From positions 188,501-252,500 of the forward strand of contig NC_089453.1 in the NCBI RefSeq assembly GCF_026210795.1: 64,000 bases of DNA, written 5' to 3'. The translations under genes were made by a program, and so were the position numbers. Position 1 is the stretch's first letter; each line of letters opens with the position of its first letter. Source of the DNA: Rhizophagus irregularis. Lineage: Eukaryota; Glomeromycota; Glomeromycetes; Glomerales; Glomeraceae. Below are positions 23,205 through 34,100 of the stretch, piece after piece. Under the pieces are notes generated by a model. It searched no databases and was not told the DNA's origin. It was given only the letters and a program-made list of their open reading frames with translations.

Positions 23205-23435
23205 CTGAGAATTAGCTCTATCGTAAGAATCAAAGATCAGGAAAATTGGATCACTGGATGAGGCGTAATTAACGATCAAAGTCAAATCAAATTTAAAAAT
23301 TAAAAATAAATATATTAGACGTAATTATTCACAATCCAGTGATTCAATTCATTCGATTTTAGGCTTATTAGATAGACCTCAATTTTCTCTTTCAAATGAA
23401 TATAATTTCATTCATGTAACTTGCATCTACAGGTA
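23205..23435 (+). repeat. Direct repeat unit 1 of 2 inside the pseudogene gap
   Basis: A ~220-base unit repeated in the same orientation at 23570-23775. Both contain CAAAGATCA..AAATTG(A/G)ATCAC, TAATTAA(C/T)GATCAAA, AGTGATTCAATTCA(T/C)TTC-like text and CAATTTTCTCTTTCAAATGAAT or its close variant. Each unit also has its own internal inverted repeat around GGATCACTGGAT/ATCCAGTGATTC. Confidence 0.65.
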
Positions 23436-23569
23436 TTTAATAAATTTTTTTATATCAGATTTTATCAAACTTATAAAATTTTATATTAATAATATAATTG
23501 ATGATTCCTAAACATCTACATATATTAAACGAATTATTTTAAATTTATTTTAAAGATAAAAGTTGGCAT

Positions 23570-23775
23570 CACCTTAGGGAGCAAAGATCATTCAAATTGA
23601 ATCACTACATGTGAAGTAATTAATGATCAAATTTAAATAAAATTCAATAAATATACTGAACGTGATTACTGAACAACTAGTGATTCAATTCACTTGATTT
23701 TAGATTCATTAGATAGATCTCGATTTTCTCTTTCAAATGAATGTAAATTTATTTGTATAGCTTATTTCTACAAAG
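23570..23775 (+). repeat. Direct repeat unit 2 of 2
   Basis: Partner of 23205-23435. The spacing of ~355 bases between unit starts and clear divergence suggest an old tandem duplication, or two insertions of one MITE family into the long intron-like gap. Confidence 0.65.
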
Positions 23776-26700
23776 AATTATCAATGATTTTGTCATGAGA
23801 GATATATTTGATCTTTTAAATTTTAATGATATCTTATATTAAAAAAAAATTAAAAATTATATAATTAATTGGTTTTTTTTGCATTATCTAGTATAAATTT
23901 ATTATTCTTATATAAATGATAATTTATATTTGCTTTAATAAAATTATTTTTGTGTAAAAAAATTAGATTCCAAGGATCGGCCCATATGAAATTATCTAAA
24001 AACATATTATATTCAGTTAAAATAAATATTAATATGTTAAGATATATAATTTTCTAAATTACTTACATTAAAAAATTCATCAATCATAGTTTTAGTATCT
24101 GCTGGCCCATAGCACTGAAATGGTTTATCATATAAAACTAATCTTTCTGTACATCTTTCCAATATCTGTTGTACATGTGTTATACATTTACATAAATCAT
24201 TCTACAAAGTTTCATTTGTTTTAGCAGCAGCATGAATTTTATCTAATGTATTCAATTTAGCAAATGCAGTTTCTAATTCTGAACTCATAGTATCTCTAAC
24301 TAATGCTACACCCTGTAATCCTAAATTCAATATAGACATGATTCTTTCTGCAGGATTAGTTTAGCTATGATGTAGCGCTGTACGCATAGCAATAAGTATA
24401 TCAAAATTTTCATGTAAAAAAAGACAAATAAGAGAAATTTGAACTGAACCAAATATTGTGCGATGATCTGAACTATCATCAGTGTAAAGGCATAGAATAG
24501 GGGGAATATTGTTAAAATGATGAGTAAGAATTGTGTTATAAAACTCAGTAGTATATCTGATAGCACTACTAGGTTGAAATACTTTATCTTTAAATAAAAC
24601 AAATACTTTTTCACTATAAAATGAATTTTCAATAGATTGGAAAATATTATAAAAGAATATTACAGAAGGTGTAAGTGATAACTTTGTAAAATCATGATTA
24701 TATGCAATTAAGGGAGTTTCTTGAAAAACCATAGTTTTTCTATTGCAAATTCCAGTAGAAGTATTGATACCTTTTTCAATAGAAACCTTATATTTATCAT
24801 ATTTATTATCTGCATATATAAATAAAACATGCTGTTGATACAAAATTGCAAATTCTCGTAAATACTGAAAAAGAACTGTACAGTAATGTGTATCTGGATG
24901 GTCTTTATGAAGCTGTCTTACTTAAATCATAAATTTGATATTAAAATGTCCAGTATATTATTTTGTACTTTCAGTTATTGGATTTGTTAGTTGAAACTGC
25001 AAATGTATTCATTCTTCACTTGGAATTAAAACAGTTTCAGATATAAGTTTTTCATTTAACCGTTTAAAAATTATCTCACAAAGATCATGTATAGAAATAG
25101 TAAGTAGTATATATAGAATATTTCCATGTCACCAATTATTAACTACTGGTGAATTCTTAAAATATAAAAATTAATTAATTAAATATTAATACTTTATATA
25201 TAAAATAAAGTAATTAAGAAAATAATTTACTTCATTAAAATAAACTTTCATCTCATCCCAAAAAAGTATTGAATTTTGTTCCTTTAAATCCATTATTTTG
25301 ATGTAAATCACATATAATTGACAGATCTTCCATTGTTAACATTAACATAAGTTGAAGCCATTCTTCCAGTTCTTTACAAATATCATTTGATGTTACAGCA
25401 GTATTGCCACTTAAATCATAATATAAAATGCATAAAATAGCAAGTGTAATATTCCTAATTAATGAATACTATTAGAATTATATACAATTATATGCAACTA
25501 TTAGTACATTTAATTTAGAATATTTTTTTAAGTAAAATACAAATAAAATTAACTTTTTTTAATGCATTTTTTCACATTTGTCAAGTGAAATATTGTGGTA
25601 ATTTTTCTTAAATAGTTGCTAATACATATGCTTGTTCAGTTTCTGATCATTTTTTAGGATTAATTAAAACTTTTCAAATATAATTAAGGGTGTCAAAATA
25701 ATTATCATGATAATACCAATATAAAGTAACAGGAAACTGTATCTGAAGATCTTTAATATAATAGTACTGTTGTATTGCATCTTTAGGTAAAAAGCTATCC
25801 AAATTAATTTCAGTATAATTAGTTATATTGGATAGGTGATTTTAAAGTTGTTGGTATTGTGTATAAATTTTTTGACAGGAATCTACTATGTATACCTTTA
25901 GATTATTAGCTGGATGGTATGCTAGTGTATCACTCAAATGTATTTGTTTCATAGATTTATTAATTTGTTCTAAGTTATTTGCACATTTTCGCATTAAAGA
26001 TGTAAAAATAAAGACTTCTTCAATAATATTCTCCTAAATTTCACTAGCTGCCCATGGTTATGCTGCTAATAATTCTAATGAAGAAACTAATTTTTCAAGC
26101 TTATCATGCTTAAGATTATATTTAGTATGCTTTCCAGTAAAATAATAAAGATTATAATTTTAGTCTTTTTGATATTGATCTAATTTATTAAATAATTCTT
26201 CAAGTAAAAGTGATCGTTCTGCAAATTTTGTATGATGTGAATCTATATATGTATTACAATGCCACTGTTAGACATTCAACAAAATTCTTTTTAAAAGTAT
26301 TTTGTGTTTCATTTCTCTATCCAACCATTTTACTTTGAAATAATTTAATGATATTATTATAAAGTAAATTCTTGCAAGTATCTTCTTTTTTCTGTTCTAG
26401 AAAACAAATATGTTGTGAAATATTTATAATTAAATCAAACGCATCTGGCCTTTCTTGAACTGTAGTTTCAGTTGCTTCCAAAATAAATTTAATATGTGTA
26501 AAATTAAGTTCAAATAACATAGATATATCACCCTGCAATTCTTCTTCTACATAAATCCATTTTTTTGGAAGTTTTCTTAAAAATACCTGAATACCTCCTA
26601 AATTTTTGAACTGGTTATTTGTTGCTATATTAAACATATTGTAAAACTAGCAACAGTCTGTAAACAACACCTTTACAATCTTATCTGAAATGATTGTTTT

Positions 26701-26962
26701 TGCTTTTTTAAATACGTACACAACAAAAAAACCTATTGTGCATCAGGATTTTAGATACAAAATTGAGAAAACATTATTTATATATTAATAAAAAGTCACA
26801 GCTGATTTATTGGTAAAATATGGCTAATCTAATAGTCAATTTTATTGATCTAATTGTAAATCACATGATTAATTTTAATTGATCAAATTGATAAAATATG
26901 TATTCTTTTATTTATCCAATTGGAGGGAGATTATGTAAACAAAGGTTTGGATTTAAGCGGCC

Positions 26963-27053
26963 TAAGCCTATGTTCGTTTTGTATAATATATATACTATAT
27001 AAGGAAATTATGAGTCTTTATGTACTAATATACATAAAATGAACATAGGCTTA
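26963..27053. repeat. Short foldback, 91 bp
   Basis: TAAGCCTATGTTCGTTTT (26963-26980) pairs with AAAATGAACATAGGCTTA (27036-27053) with one mismatch. It lies directly beside the next element (27065) and is probably a miniature palindromic MITE. Confidence 0.6.
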
Positions 27054-27064
27054 AAACGAAGCTA

Positions 27065-27687
27065 CAGTCAACTCCCTCTATAGTCACTCCCGTTATAGTC
27101 ACATTCTACTATATAGTCACACCAGTTGAATGTTCAAAACACTTTATTATTAAAATCTATCCTATATAGTCACAATCTATCTATAGTCACTATCACACCT
27201 ATCCTCAAAAATCTTATATTAAAAAGAACCGTTTATAATCACAGTTATATAAAGAATATATTAAATAACTTGGCATCTAATAATCGTACAAAGATGTATC
27301 ATAGCTTGTTAGAATCGTCTCACTGAGACGAATCGAATGGTGGTAAGCTTATCTCTCTGTGATCAATATTGGCAGAGTTATTACACAAAAACCATTAATA
27401 TTTTTTTAATTTTGGAAATTAATCTAGTGATTGGATTTCGACGTATTTTATACCATTAGAACCGCCTTATCAAGACGAATCGAATGGTGGTAAGATCATC
27501 TCTCTATGATTAATATTGGCGAAGTTACGATACAATAAAGTTTTAAGTATAATTCTGGCTAAAATTATGTTAATTTTTGGCCAGAATTATGATATACAAA
27601 TATAAGAAATTTTTTATATAGTCACATCTCTTTATAATCACCAAATATGGACTGTCCCAAATGTGTGACTATAAAGAGAGTTGACTG
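27065..27687. mobile_element. pogo/Tc1-type non-autonomous element, 623 bp
   Basis: The ends are CAGTCAACTCCCTCTATAGTC at left and, as reverse complement at right, CAGTCAACTCTCTTTATAGTC. They are flanked by TA on both sides (27063-27064, 27688-27689). Subterminal TATAGTCAC motifs repeat several times at both ends. The CAGT(C/T)(A/G)A start with a TA duplication fits the pogo/Tigger branch, of which a transposase relic lies at 61765-63584. No transposase inside. It contains two copies of AGACGAATCGAATGGTGGTA (about 27327 and 27473). Confidence 0.82.
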
Positions 27688-27699
27688 TACACATATCAA

Positions 27700-28728
27700 A
27701 AAGATTGCTACTGAACCAGAATTATGTAATTAGAATACAGATAAAATTTTGGCAAATTTTCAATCCAGTCTAGTTAATTCAATCTGGGTTAGATTTATAA
27801 TTCAAACCCAGATTAGACCAGACCAAATATTTCAAACATCAATCCAGACTGGAGTCACTGGACCAATCCTAATTTTCAGTCCAGATTGCTGTATTAGATT
27901 CAGATCGATTAGAGCTTTAAATGCTATAATTGTTCAGATTTTATATTAACTCATTTTTTATTTTTTCTAGTAGTTTTGTTTCTTTCTACTGCAAAGTATC
28001 CATATAAGCGATTTATATGAAAATGGAATATTCTATTTTCATATAAGTTAAGAAAATCCAAAATTCACATTATATAGATTTAGAATTCACTTACAATATA
28101 TATACAGATGATGCCTAAAATTATCTGACCACTTTTTAAAGTGAAATGATTTATATATACATCATGATGTTGGTCAAAGTAATTTATTAATATTTATTAT
28201 TGGTGCTTATTAAATATAAGGTATGTTAGTAAAATGCATTTAAATATTTACTTAAAATACTAATAAAATGCTTAAAAAATTAAATGGTTAATAAATATTA
28301 AAATTTAGTACTTATTTAATAGTATATTAAGCATTTATTGCTTACTAATAAATATAAAATTTTAATGCTTATTAAATATTGCTATTCAGTAAACATAAGG
28401 TTTCAGTTAGTCTAACATCATGATGACAGGCATGTCGAGAATTGGATATGATGGAATTTTTTAACGTTAAGATTATGTTTATTACGATATATTTAAAGAG
28501 CGTCCTTATCCTAAACCCTCTTTAAATATGATTAGTTTAATCAGTTACCGAAATCCATTGGATAAGACTTATTTTTGCATAACATTTATCATGGAAAATT
28601 TTTCACGATATACTATACACGCATAATAACTATCTTAGAAAAATTTTCAGTAAATTTTTTTATAATATATACATTTAATATCATAATATTATCAATATAA
28701 CTGATGAGTACAATTATAAATATTACAG
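27700..28728. other. Intergenic with CCAGATT-type low complexity, no gene supported
   Basis: 27760-27930 is rich in CCAGATT/CCAGACT phrases like those inside the hAT MITE at 15106 and again at 61540-61660. It ends with AGAGCTTTAAA, as does the 61640 copy (AGAGCTTTAAT), so it may be a related element. 28130-28430 is AT-rich with repeats of AATATTTATTA, TTAATGCTTATTAAA and similar. Confidence 0.4.
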
Positions 28729-28994
28729 GTTGGATATCATACCATTAGTGAATCAAGAAAACATACAAGATTAAATGGTTTTGATGCTCCGCCTTTTAAA
28801 AAACTAAAATTTCATCATTTAAAGTTTAAACTTGAACAAATTGATCAGTTTGATCATTTTTTTATGAGAAAGGATATTGTTAACATAAGTTCTTACCGGA
28901 ATCATTCCAAATCAGGCTTACCAATAATGTATTTACAGGATCATAAACAGGCATCTTGGAAAAAATTTTCTGAAGAGTATTCAAATGGGATGTG
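28729..28994 (+). pseudogene. Fragment of an expanded glomeromycotan protein family
   Basis: After a splice-like TTACAG the frame is open for ~88 codons: HTISESRKHTRLNG, LPIMYLQDHKQASWKKFS, EEYSNGM, then TGA. I recall a large Rhizophagus family with a phrase like YLQDHKQALWERFSEEYPNG, which this matches. The stop at 28992-28994 replaces an expected Lys/Arg, and recognisable text continues a little further (SHLQETY, ENDIPKTS) across more stops. The function of the family is unknown to me. Confidence 0.5.
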
Positions 28995-29800
28995 ATGTTC
29001 AACATTTATGTCACATTTGCAAGAAACTTAGACGAAAATGATATACCTAAAACTTCTACTATTCAGAATTGGATTGCCAGCTTTTTATGAAAATGGAAAG
29101 AAGTTATGGCATTACATAAATTAGAAGCAAGATAAGCTATCAGAAATACATAAAAAGTTATTATAAACCATAAAAATGCATAAAAATATCGTCTTATTTG
29201 TTTTTATTTGTCAAATAGTAATAAATAATAGTATATAACTTGAAATTACCGTTTACATATATATACGTAAAGTTTCAAATGAATATATAAAATTTTCTTT
29301 TTTTTATTCAATATTATCTTTGACATTTAAGGTGGCACAACATGATTATTTACAATTTTTTTAATTTACAGCATTTTAGCCAATTTTGTGATTTTTATAA
29401 TAACCTCCTCCCGAATTTTCATAGTAATTTGCTGACATTTTTATGCAGATCAGATCTTAATATATAAGAGTGATATAATATACTTATATCAAAAATGCTA
29501 AATGTTAAAATTATACTTTAAAAAATTTTGCATATTATTAAGAATATTATAAATTTTAATTTTTTCTCTTCTCTCATAAAATTACATATAATTATAATTG
29601 CTAAAACTAATCATAAATAATTGATCATAAAAAAACATTTTATAAAATTAAGAGGAAATCCGTATTATGTGTGACCATCGCTGTATAGCATTACATTAAA
29701 ATGTGGTAATATCATGTATTCTGAACTAGTAAATTCTTTATGATTAAAAAAAGTCAATGTATAAAGAGAATATTGCAACCAATAGTATAAGAATCTATTC

Positions 29801-30274
29801 TTAACATCCTTCTTTCAGCATTTCAAAGGCTTTACTATAATATTCACCAGCTTTTGTACCTTTGTAGGCTTCACATAATGACTTCAAAATAAGTTGGTCC
29901 TGTTGTTCCTCAGTCAAATCTTCTTGTGGCATATCAGGTAAATCATCATAGTTTTCATTATCTAAATCATATTTGATTATCCTTCTTGGTGATAATGAGA
30001 TAGCTTCTATTGCCTTAAACAATAATTCCTGCACAGTTCGCTGACGTTTAGAATGTTTATTTATAAAATCCATATATTCCTCTTCCTCCATATTTTTATT
30101 TTCAGATAATTTTGCAGTATTATCCATTGGTATAATTTCATTTTTATTGTATTTTCCTTTAATATAAGTGGTAGCTCCATCTTCTTTCTTCACATGAATA
30201 TTGATTTTGTCTTTGACTTGTACTTTAACAAAAAAAGAAAATATGTTAAAACAAGTAAAAATATAATTCATCAT
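29801..30274 (-). CDS. Small protein with signal-like leader and acidic C-terminal domain
   Basis: An open frame of 157 residues. Residues 1-18 (MMNYIFTCFNIFSFFVKV) form a hydrophobic signal-like leader. A basic stretch follows (VKDKINIHVKKEDGATTY), then from ~60 a charged helical domain (EEEEYMDFINKHSKRQ, ELLFKAIEAISLSPRRI, EEQQDQLILKSLCEAYKG). I do not recognise the family. Its first ~55 codons and its upstream DNA are triplicated (see 30321-30530 and 30591-30797); only this unit continues into the unique C-terminus. A TATATAAAAATA element lies about 25 bases upstream of each ATG. A secreted product is possible but unproven. Confidence 0.5.
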   Translation of the reverse strand: MMNYIFTCFNIFSFFVKVQVKDKINIHVKKEDGATTYIKGKYNKNEIIPMDNTAKLSENKNMEEEEYMDFINKHSKRQRTVQELLFKAIEAISLSPRRIIKYDLDNENYDDLPDMPQEDLTEEQQDQLILKSLCEAYKGTKAGEYYSKAFEMLKEGC

Positions 30275-30830
30275 GTATAATAATGAGGATATTTTTATAT
30301 AGACTGATGATATTTTATTATTAATTAAGCTGATTCACATAAACACTACCTTTAACAAGAACATCATGGTAAGATAATTTTGTGGTATTATCTATTAGTA
30401 TGATTTCATTTTTATTGTTTTCTTTGGTAGCTTTATCTTCTTTTTTCACATGAATATCGATTTTATCTTTAACTTGTGCTTTGACAAGAAAAGAAAATAT
30501 GTTAAGAATAATAAAAATATAATTCATCATGTGTAATAACGAGGATATTTTTATATAGACTAATGATATTTTGTTATTAATTAAGCTGGTTCAATAAATA
30601 CTACCTTTAACAAGAACATCACGATAAGATAATTTTGCGGTATTATCCATTGGTATGATTTCATTTTTATTGTCTTTTCCTTTAATATAAGTGGTAGCTT
30701 TACCTTTTTTCTTCACGTGAATATCGATTTTGTCTTTGATTTGTGCTTTAACAAGAAAAGAAAATATGTTAAGACAAGTAAAAATATAATTTATCATGTG
30801 TAATAACGAGGATATTTTTTTATATAAACT
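30275..30830 (-). repeat. Two extra tandem copies of the promoter plus leader exon
   Basis: Units of about 256-267 bases start at ATGs 30530 and 30797 and repeat the TATA region and leader of the downstream gene. They encode 69 residues (30530-30321) and 68 residues (30797-30591). Shared text: VKDKIDIHVKK, NKNEII(P/L)(M/I)DNT(A/T)KLS. Both extra copies then diverge into DVLVKGS(I/V)Y and stop, instead of entering the acidic domain. They may be short decoy reading frames, alternative first exons, or decayed duplicates. Confidence 0.6.
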
Positions 30831-30867
30831 GATTATATTTTGTTATTGTTTGCATAACTCGCAATAT

Positions 30868-30883
30868 CACTAGTCAAAAACCA
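30868..30883 (+). repeat. Left end of the LINE target: MITE terminal repeat
   Basis: CACTAGTCAAAAACCA. It is identical to the left terminus of the palindromic MITE at 57084-57099 and directly abuts the 3' end of LINE copy A. I read it as the proximal edge of the MITE that the LINE array split. Confidence 0.7.
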
Positions 30884-31138
30884 GGCAAATGTGGCATAGT
30901 AGCCTTTATCTTTATTAAATTTTATTCGAACTTCACAATTTACAAAAGAAAAAAAGAAAAATATAAAAATAAAACTAACTAAAAACAAAGCTATATAGTC
31001 TCCTAAGAAAAAATAAAGTAAAAATTAATCTAAAAAAGAAAAATCGTATTACACTAAATTTCCCTAGATCTTCCCCCTTAATATATTCCAACCAAAGTAG
31101 AAGCAACTATGCTAACAAAATAACGAATAGCGCGTCCA

Positions 31139-34100
31139 CTATAAAAATCGACACTCCATCCTGCAAAAGCTGTTATTAAGTAGCACCGTTAGACGACCCA
31201 TAAAACCCGAAAAGTGATTAAACCAAGGCAAACCATATTTAATCGAGTTCTTTAACCAATCAGTTCCAGAGTCACGTGAATCGTGTAGGGTCGGAGGAGG
31301 TAAAGATGAGTAAGGTTTGTACATTGACAATGGCAAATTAGATGGCTTTGAAGTAGTTTTCAACTTATAGGTAATATTCATCGCGTTTTCCCATCTACAT
31401 TTTTCATAAGAACGCGGATTCCAAATTCGTCGTCTGAATTTTTGGACAAAATTATTGTGAATAGCAGCGATAACCTTTATTGCAGAAATCCTTGGAATGG
31501 ATAAGTCGACAAATAAGTCAATAAAGAGTTTGGGTAAACAACCACGGACCAGGGCATAGGAGGATCAATTTGTAGAAGAAAAGGACCAGCATGAAAGAGA
31601 AGTGAGTTTAGCAATGAATGGAGTAGGATCGATATCAGCCAATTTTCCGGCTTCCATGATTTTGGAAATCAAATGATTTTGATAAGATTGAAGAATTTGT
31701 TGCATAGGCAGACGACGTTTTTTGCACATAAAAAGGTGCATCAGGTCTTCCATGCGGTTGATACAAGAACGGTAAGTTAATTCGTCCATGTATAAGTCTG
31801 GTCAAGTCCGTTTAAGCTTTTCCAATGTAGGCAAATCATCCAAGAAAAGTTTAAATTTAAAGGTTAGGTGTCTTGAAGCGTGCTCAGGAGTAAAAGATGC
31901 ATCATAAGAAGGCTTGAAATTTAAAGTGAACCAGGTAAGATCCCAGTCGACAATATAATCTATATTAGATGATAATAAAGAAATAAAGTGAAATCGCGTT
32001 AAGTCTAACAAATCATGCATTAACTGCGTTTGATAATATTGTTTGAGGAGGTGTCGCGGATTAGATTCACAGACAACATCATTGTCATAAGTTAAGACAA
32101 AATCATGAGCAGAGGCCAAGTCCATTCCAGAAATCAAAATACTGGATGACGCAGTATGAGCAGTATTGGCCAAGGAATCAGCAAAATCGTTTAAATAGTT
32201 GCCAGAGTGAGCTTTAACTTTGACAGGAAATACGGTCAAATTTTTGGAGAGAATGGTTCGCTCAATAATAGCCCAAAGCTCAAAGTTTGTAGTTTTGTAA
32301 TACAAATGACTATTCGAATAGATAAAGGAAGAGCAACCTCGAAGACCATCAATAGCAGTTTGCGAGTCAGTATAAATAGTGACTTCTGAGTCGCGAGGAG
32401 AAATAGTTAAAACTGCATAAATAGCAGCAGCTTCAACTCTAGAAGAAGAAGGATTGTCTCTAATAAGGCTGTGAGCATAAGTGGCAATGGAGTTAGGAAA
32501 GCCTGCATCAGGGACAATTTGCATCCAAGATCAGCCCATAGAAACTTCAGGAGTGCCTAGATTAATAAGAGACCCATCAGTGAAAAAGGTATAATGCGAA
32601 TCCGAAGAGATGACCAACGGGGAGTTAGCAAAAATAGCAGCAGCTGAGAATTCAATAGTGACAGGAGTAACAGAAACTTCAACGGTATCTGCAGAAGAGG
32701 AATCAGAAACAAAATCCAATCTACTATAATAGAGACGGACACCATCTTTTATATCAGCCCAAGTAAAGGGGGAGGTCACTTCGGAAGTATTACGTCTAAT
32801 CCGCTCATTGGTAGTAGGCAGAATAAGCGAATGTCGTAAAGAAACCGTAGGTGTACAAATGGTTAAATCAGCATTCCGTTTTTTAGAAGGAGGGAGAGGA
32901 ATATGGGCAGCGCAGCCAGGACAAGGAGAAAGTCTAATAAGATCTCCAGGCGAAGATTCACAATCAGGAGAAACCCAATGGACAATGGAACAAGTACCAC
33001 GACTTGTTTGGACCAAAAGTTGTTTGCCAAAGATGGGAGAACCAAGATCATCCAACGTGACAATCCAATTTTTTGTAGTGGGAGGAGAGGATAAACAAGG
33101 TTCCAATTCATAAAATGAAGAATCATTCGTATGCATAGTAATAAACTGATCCAGCAAACGATTATTGGAGTCAGGAATAGTGGTAGCTTGTTGAATATCT
33201 TTGTACCAATAAGGGATACGACCAGGGCCACGTTGTCCAACCAAATTGTCATAATAAGCCTTCCAGGAAATTAAATGAGTTCCTTGGGGAGTAACCAGCT
33301 GAGATAAATAAAACAGTTGTTGTTTCCGCAGAATGGAGAAATAAGCTCTAAAGGCTTTAGGCGTCATGCATTCAAATAAAGGAACGCATCCATCTAACAG
33401 AGATAAGTTCGGAAGCTTCGAAAGTTGAGTATGAAGCAAACGAAAAGGAGTAGAAGTTAAGAGAGCAATAGTGCATGCGAAATAATCTTTCTTAAAAGAA
33501 AATAGAGAAGACCATATAGACCAGTCCTTAATTAAAAGGGGAGAAATAGGAATCAAAAAATTATATTGAATTAAACACAATCTATAAATAAAAAGAGATT
33601 GAATAAATGAAGAAGAAGAATTAGCCATTAAAAATAAATTAGTAATATGACATTGTCGTTGATAAGCAAACAAATTAATCAGGCCCAAGGCTTGAGATAA
33701 AAATAGAATAGGATTGGGTAAAGAACGAGAAAAATTTGCTTTGTGCTTAACAACAGATCGTATACTTCTCGTTACTAGGTGGCAGTCAGATTCAGACAAG
33801 TGAGTAACTTGCATTCGGTATTCAAGTTTTGGTATAAGAACAGCATTATGTAAATACACGACTTGCTTGGGAGAGAGCTTTGCCGGTCGGATGGTCGCAG
33901 CAAAGGAGCAGCATTCGCGTTTGAGTTGCTTTTTGACAAAATCACGGGAACTCTTAATGTTAAACCAGACACCTAAAAAACGAAAAGAAGTTGTCATGGA
34001 AATTGGGGTAATAGTAATAGAAGGAACACTATTTAAAGAGGATAAATTCAAATTAAAAGTAATAGGAGATAAAGTGGAATTCGAAGTCAAAAGCAACGAA

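Larger units (their letters stand above)
21581..26640 (-). pseudogene. Degenerate copy of an expanded DDE-transposase-like fungal family
   Basis: A ~5-kb minus-strand gene remnant read from 26637 (KLPKKWIYVEEELQGDIS, PDAFDLIINISQHICFLE) through 24843-24361, then 22257-22017, to 21826-21581. I remember this family as highly repeated in Rhizophagus. The central part has an arrangement I read as DDE: Asp in LFIYADNKY, Asp in CLYTDDSSDHRTIFGSVQ, and Glu in TNPAERIMSILNLGLQ, about 44 residues after the second Asp. A stop (TAG within HHS-stop-TNPAE) sits where the family has Trp. WLPDPIPS (about 22225) and the Cys-rich end (CNTCYW, CCTLC) follow after a ~1.8-kb intron-like gap (22257-24069) with donor GTAAGT. 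Several further stops and frame breaks occur at 24900-26300 and 22140-22200. The transposase role is inference. Confidence 0.62.

Noticed and set aside
32808-33113. Plus-strand open frames across the LINE array (for example 32808-33113, 37335-37544, 47719-48048)
   Set aside because: They are antisense shadows of the minus-strand ORF1 and ORF2 and recur at equivalent places in each copy.
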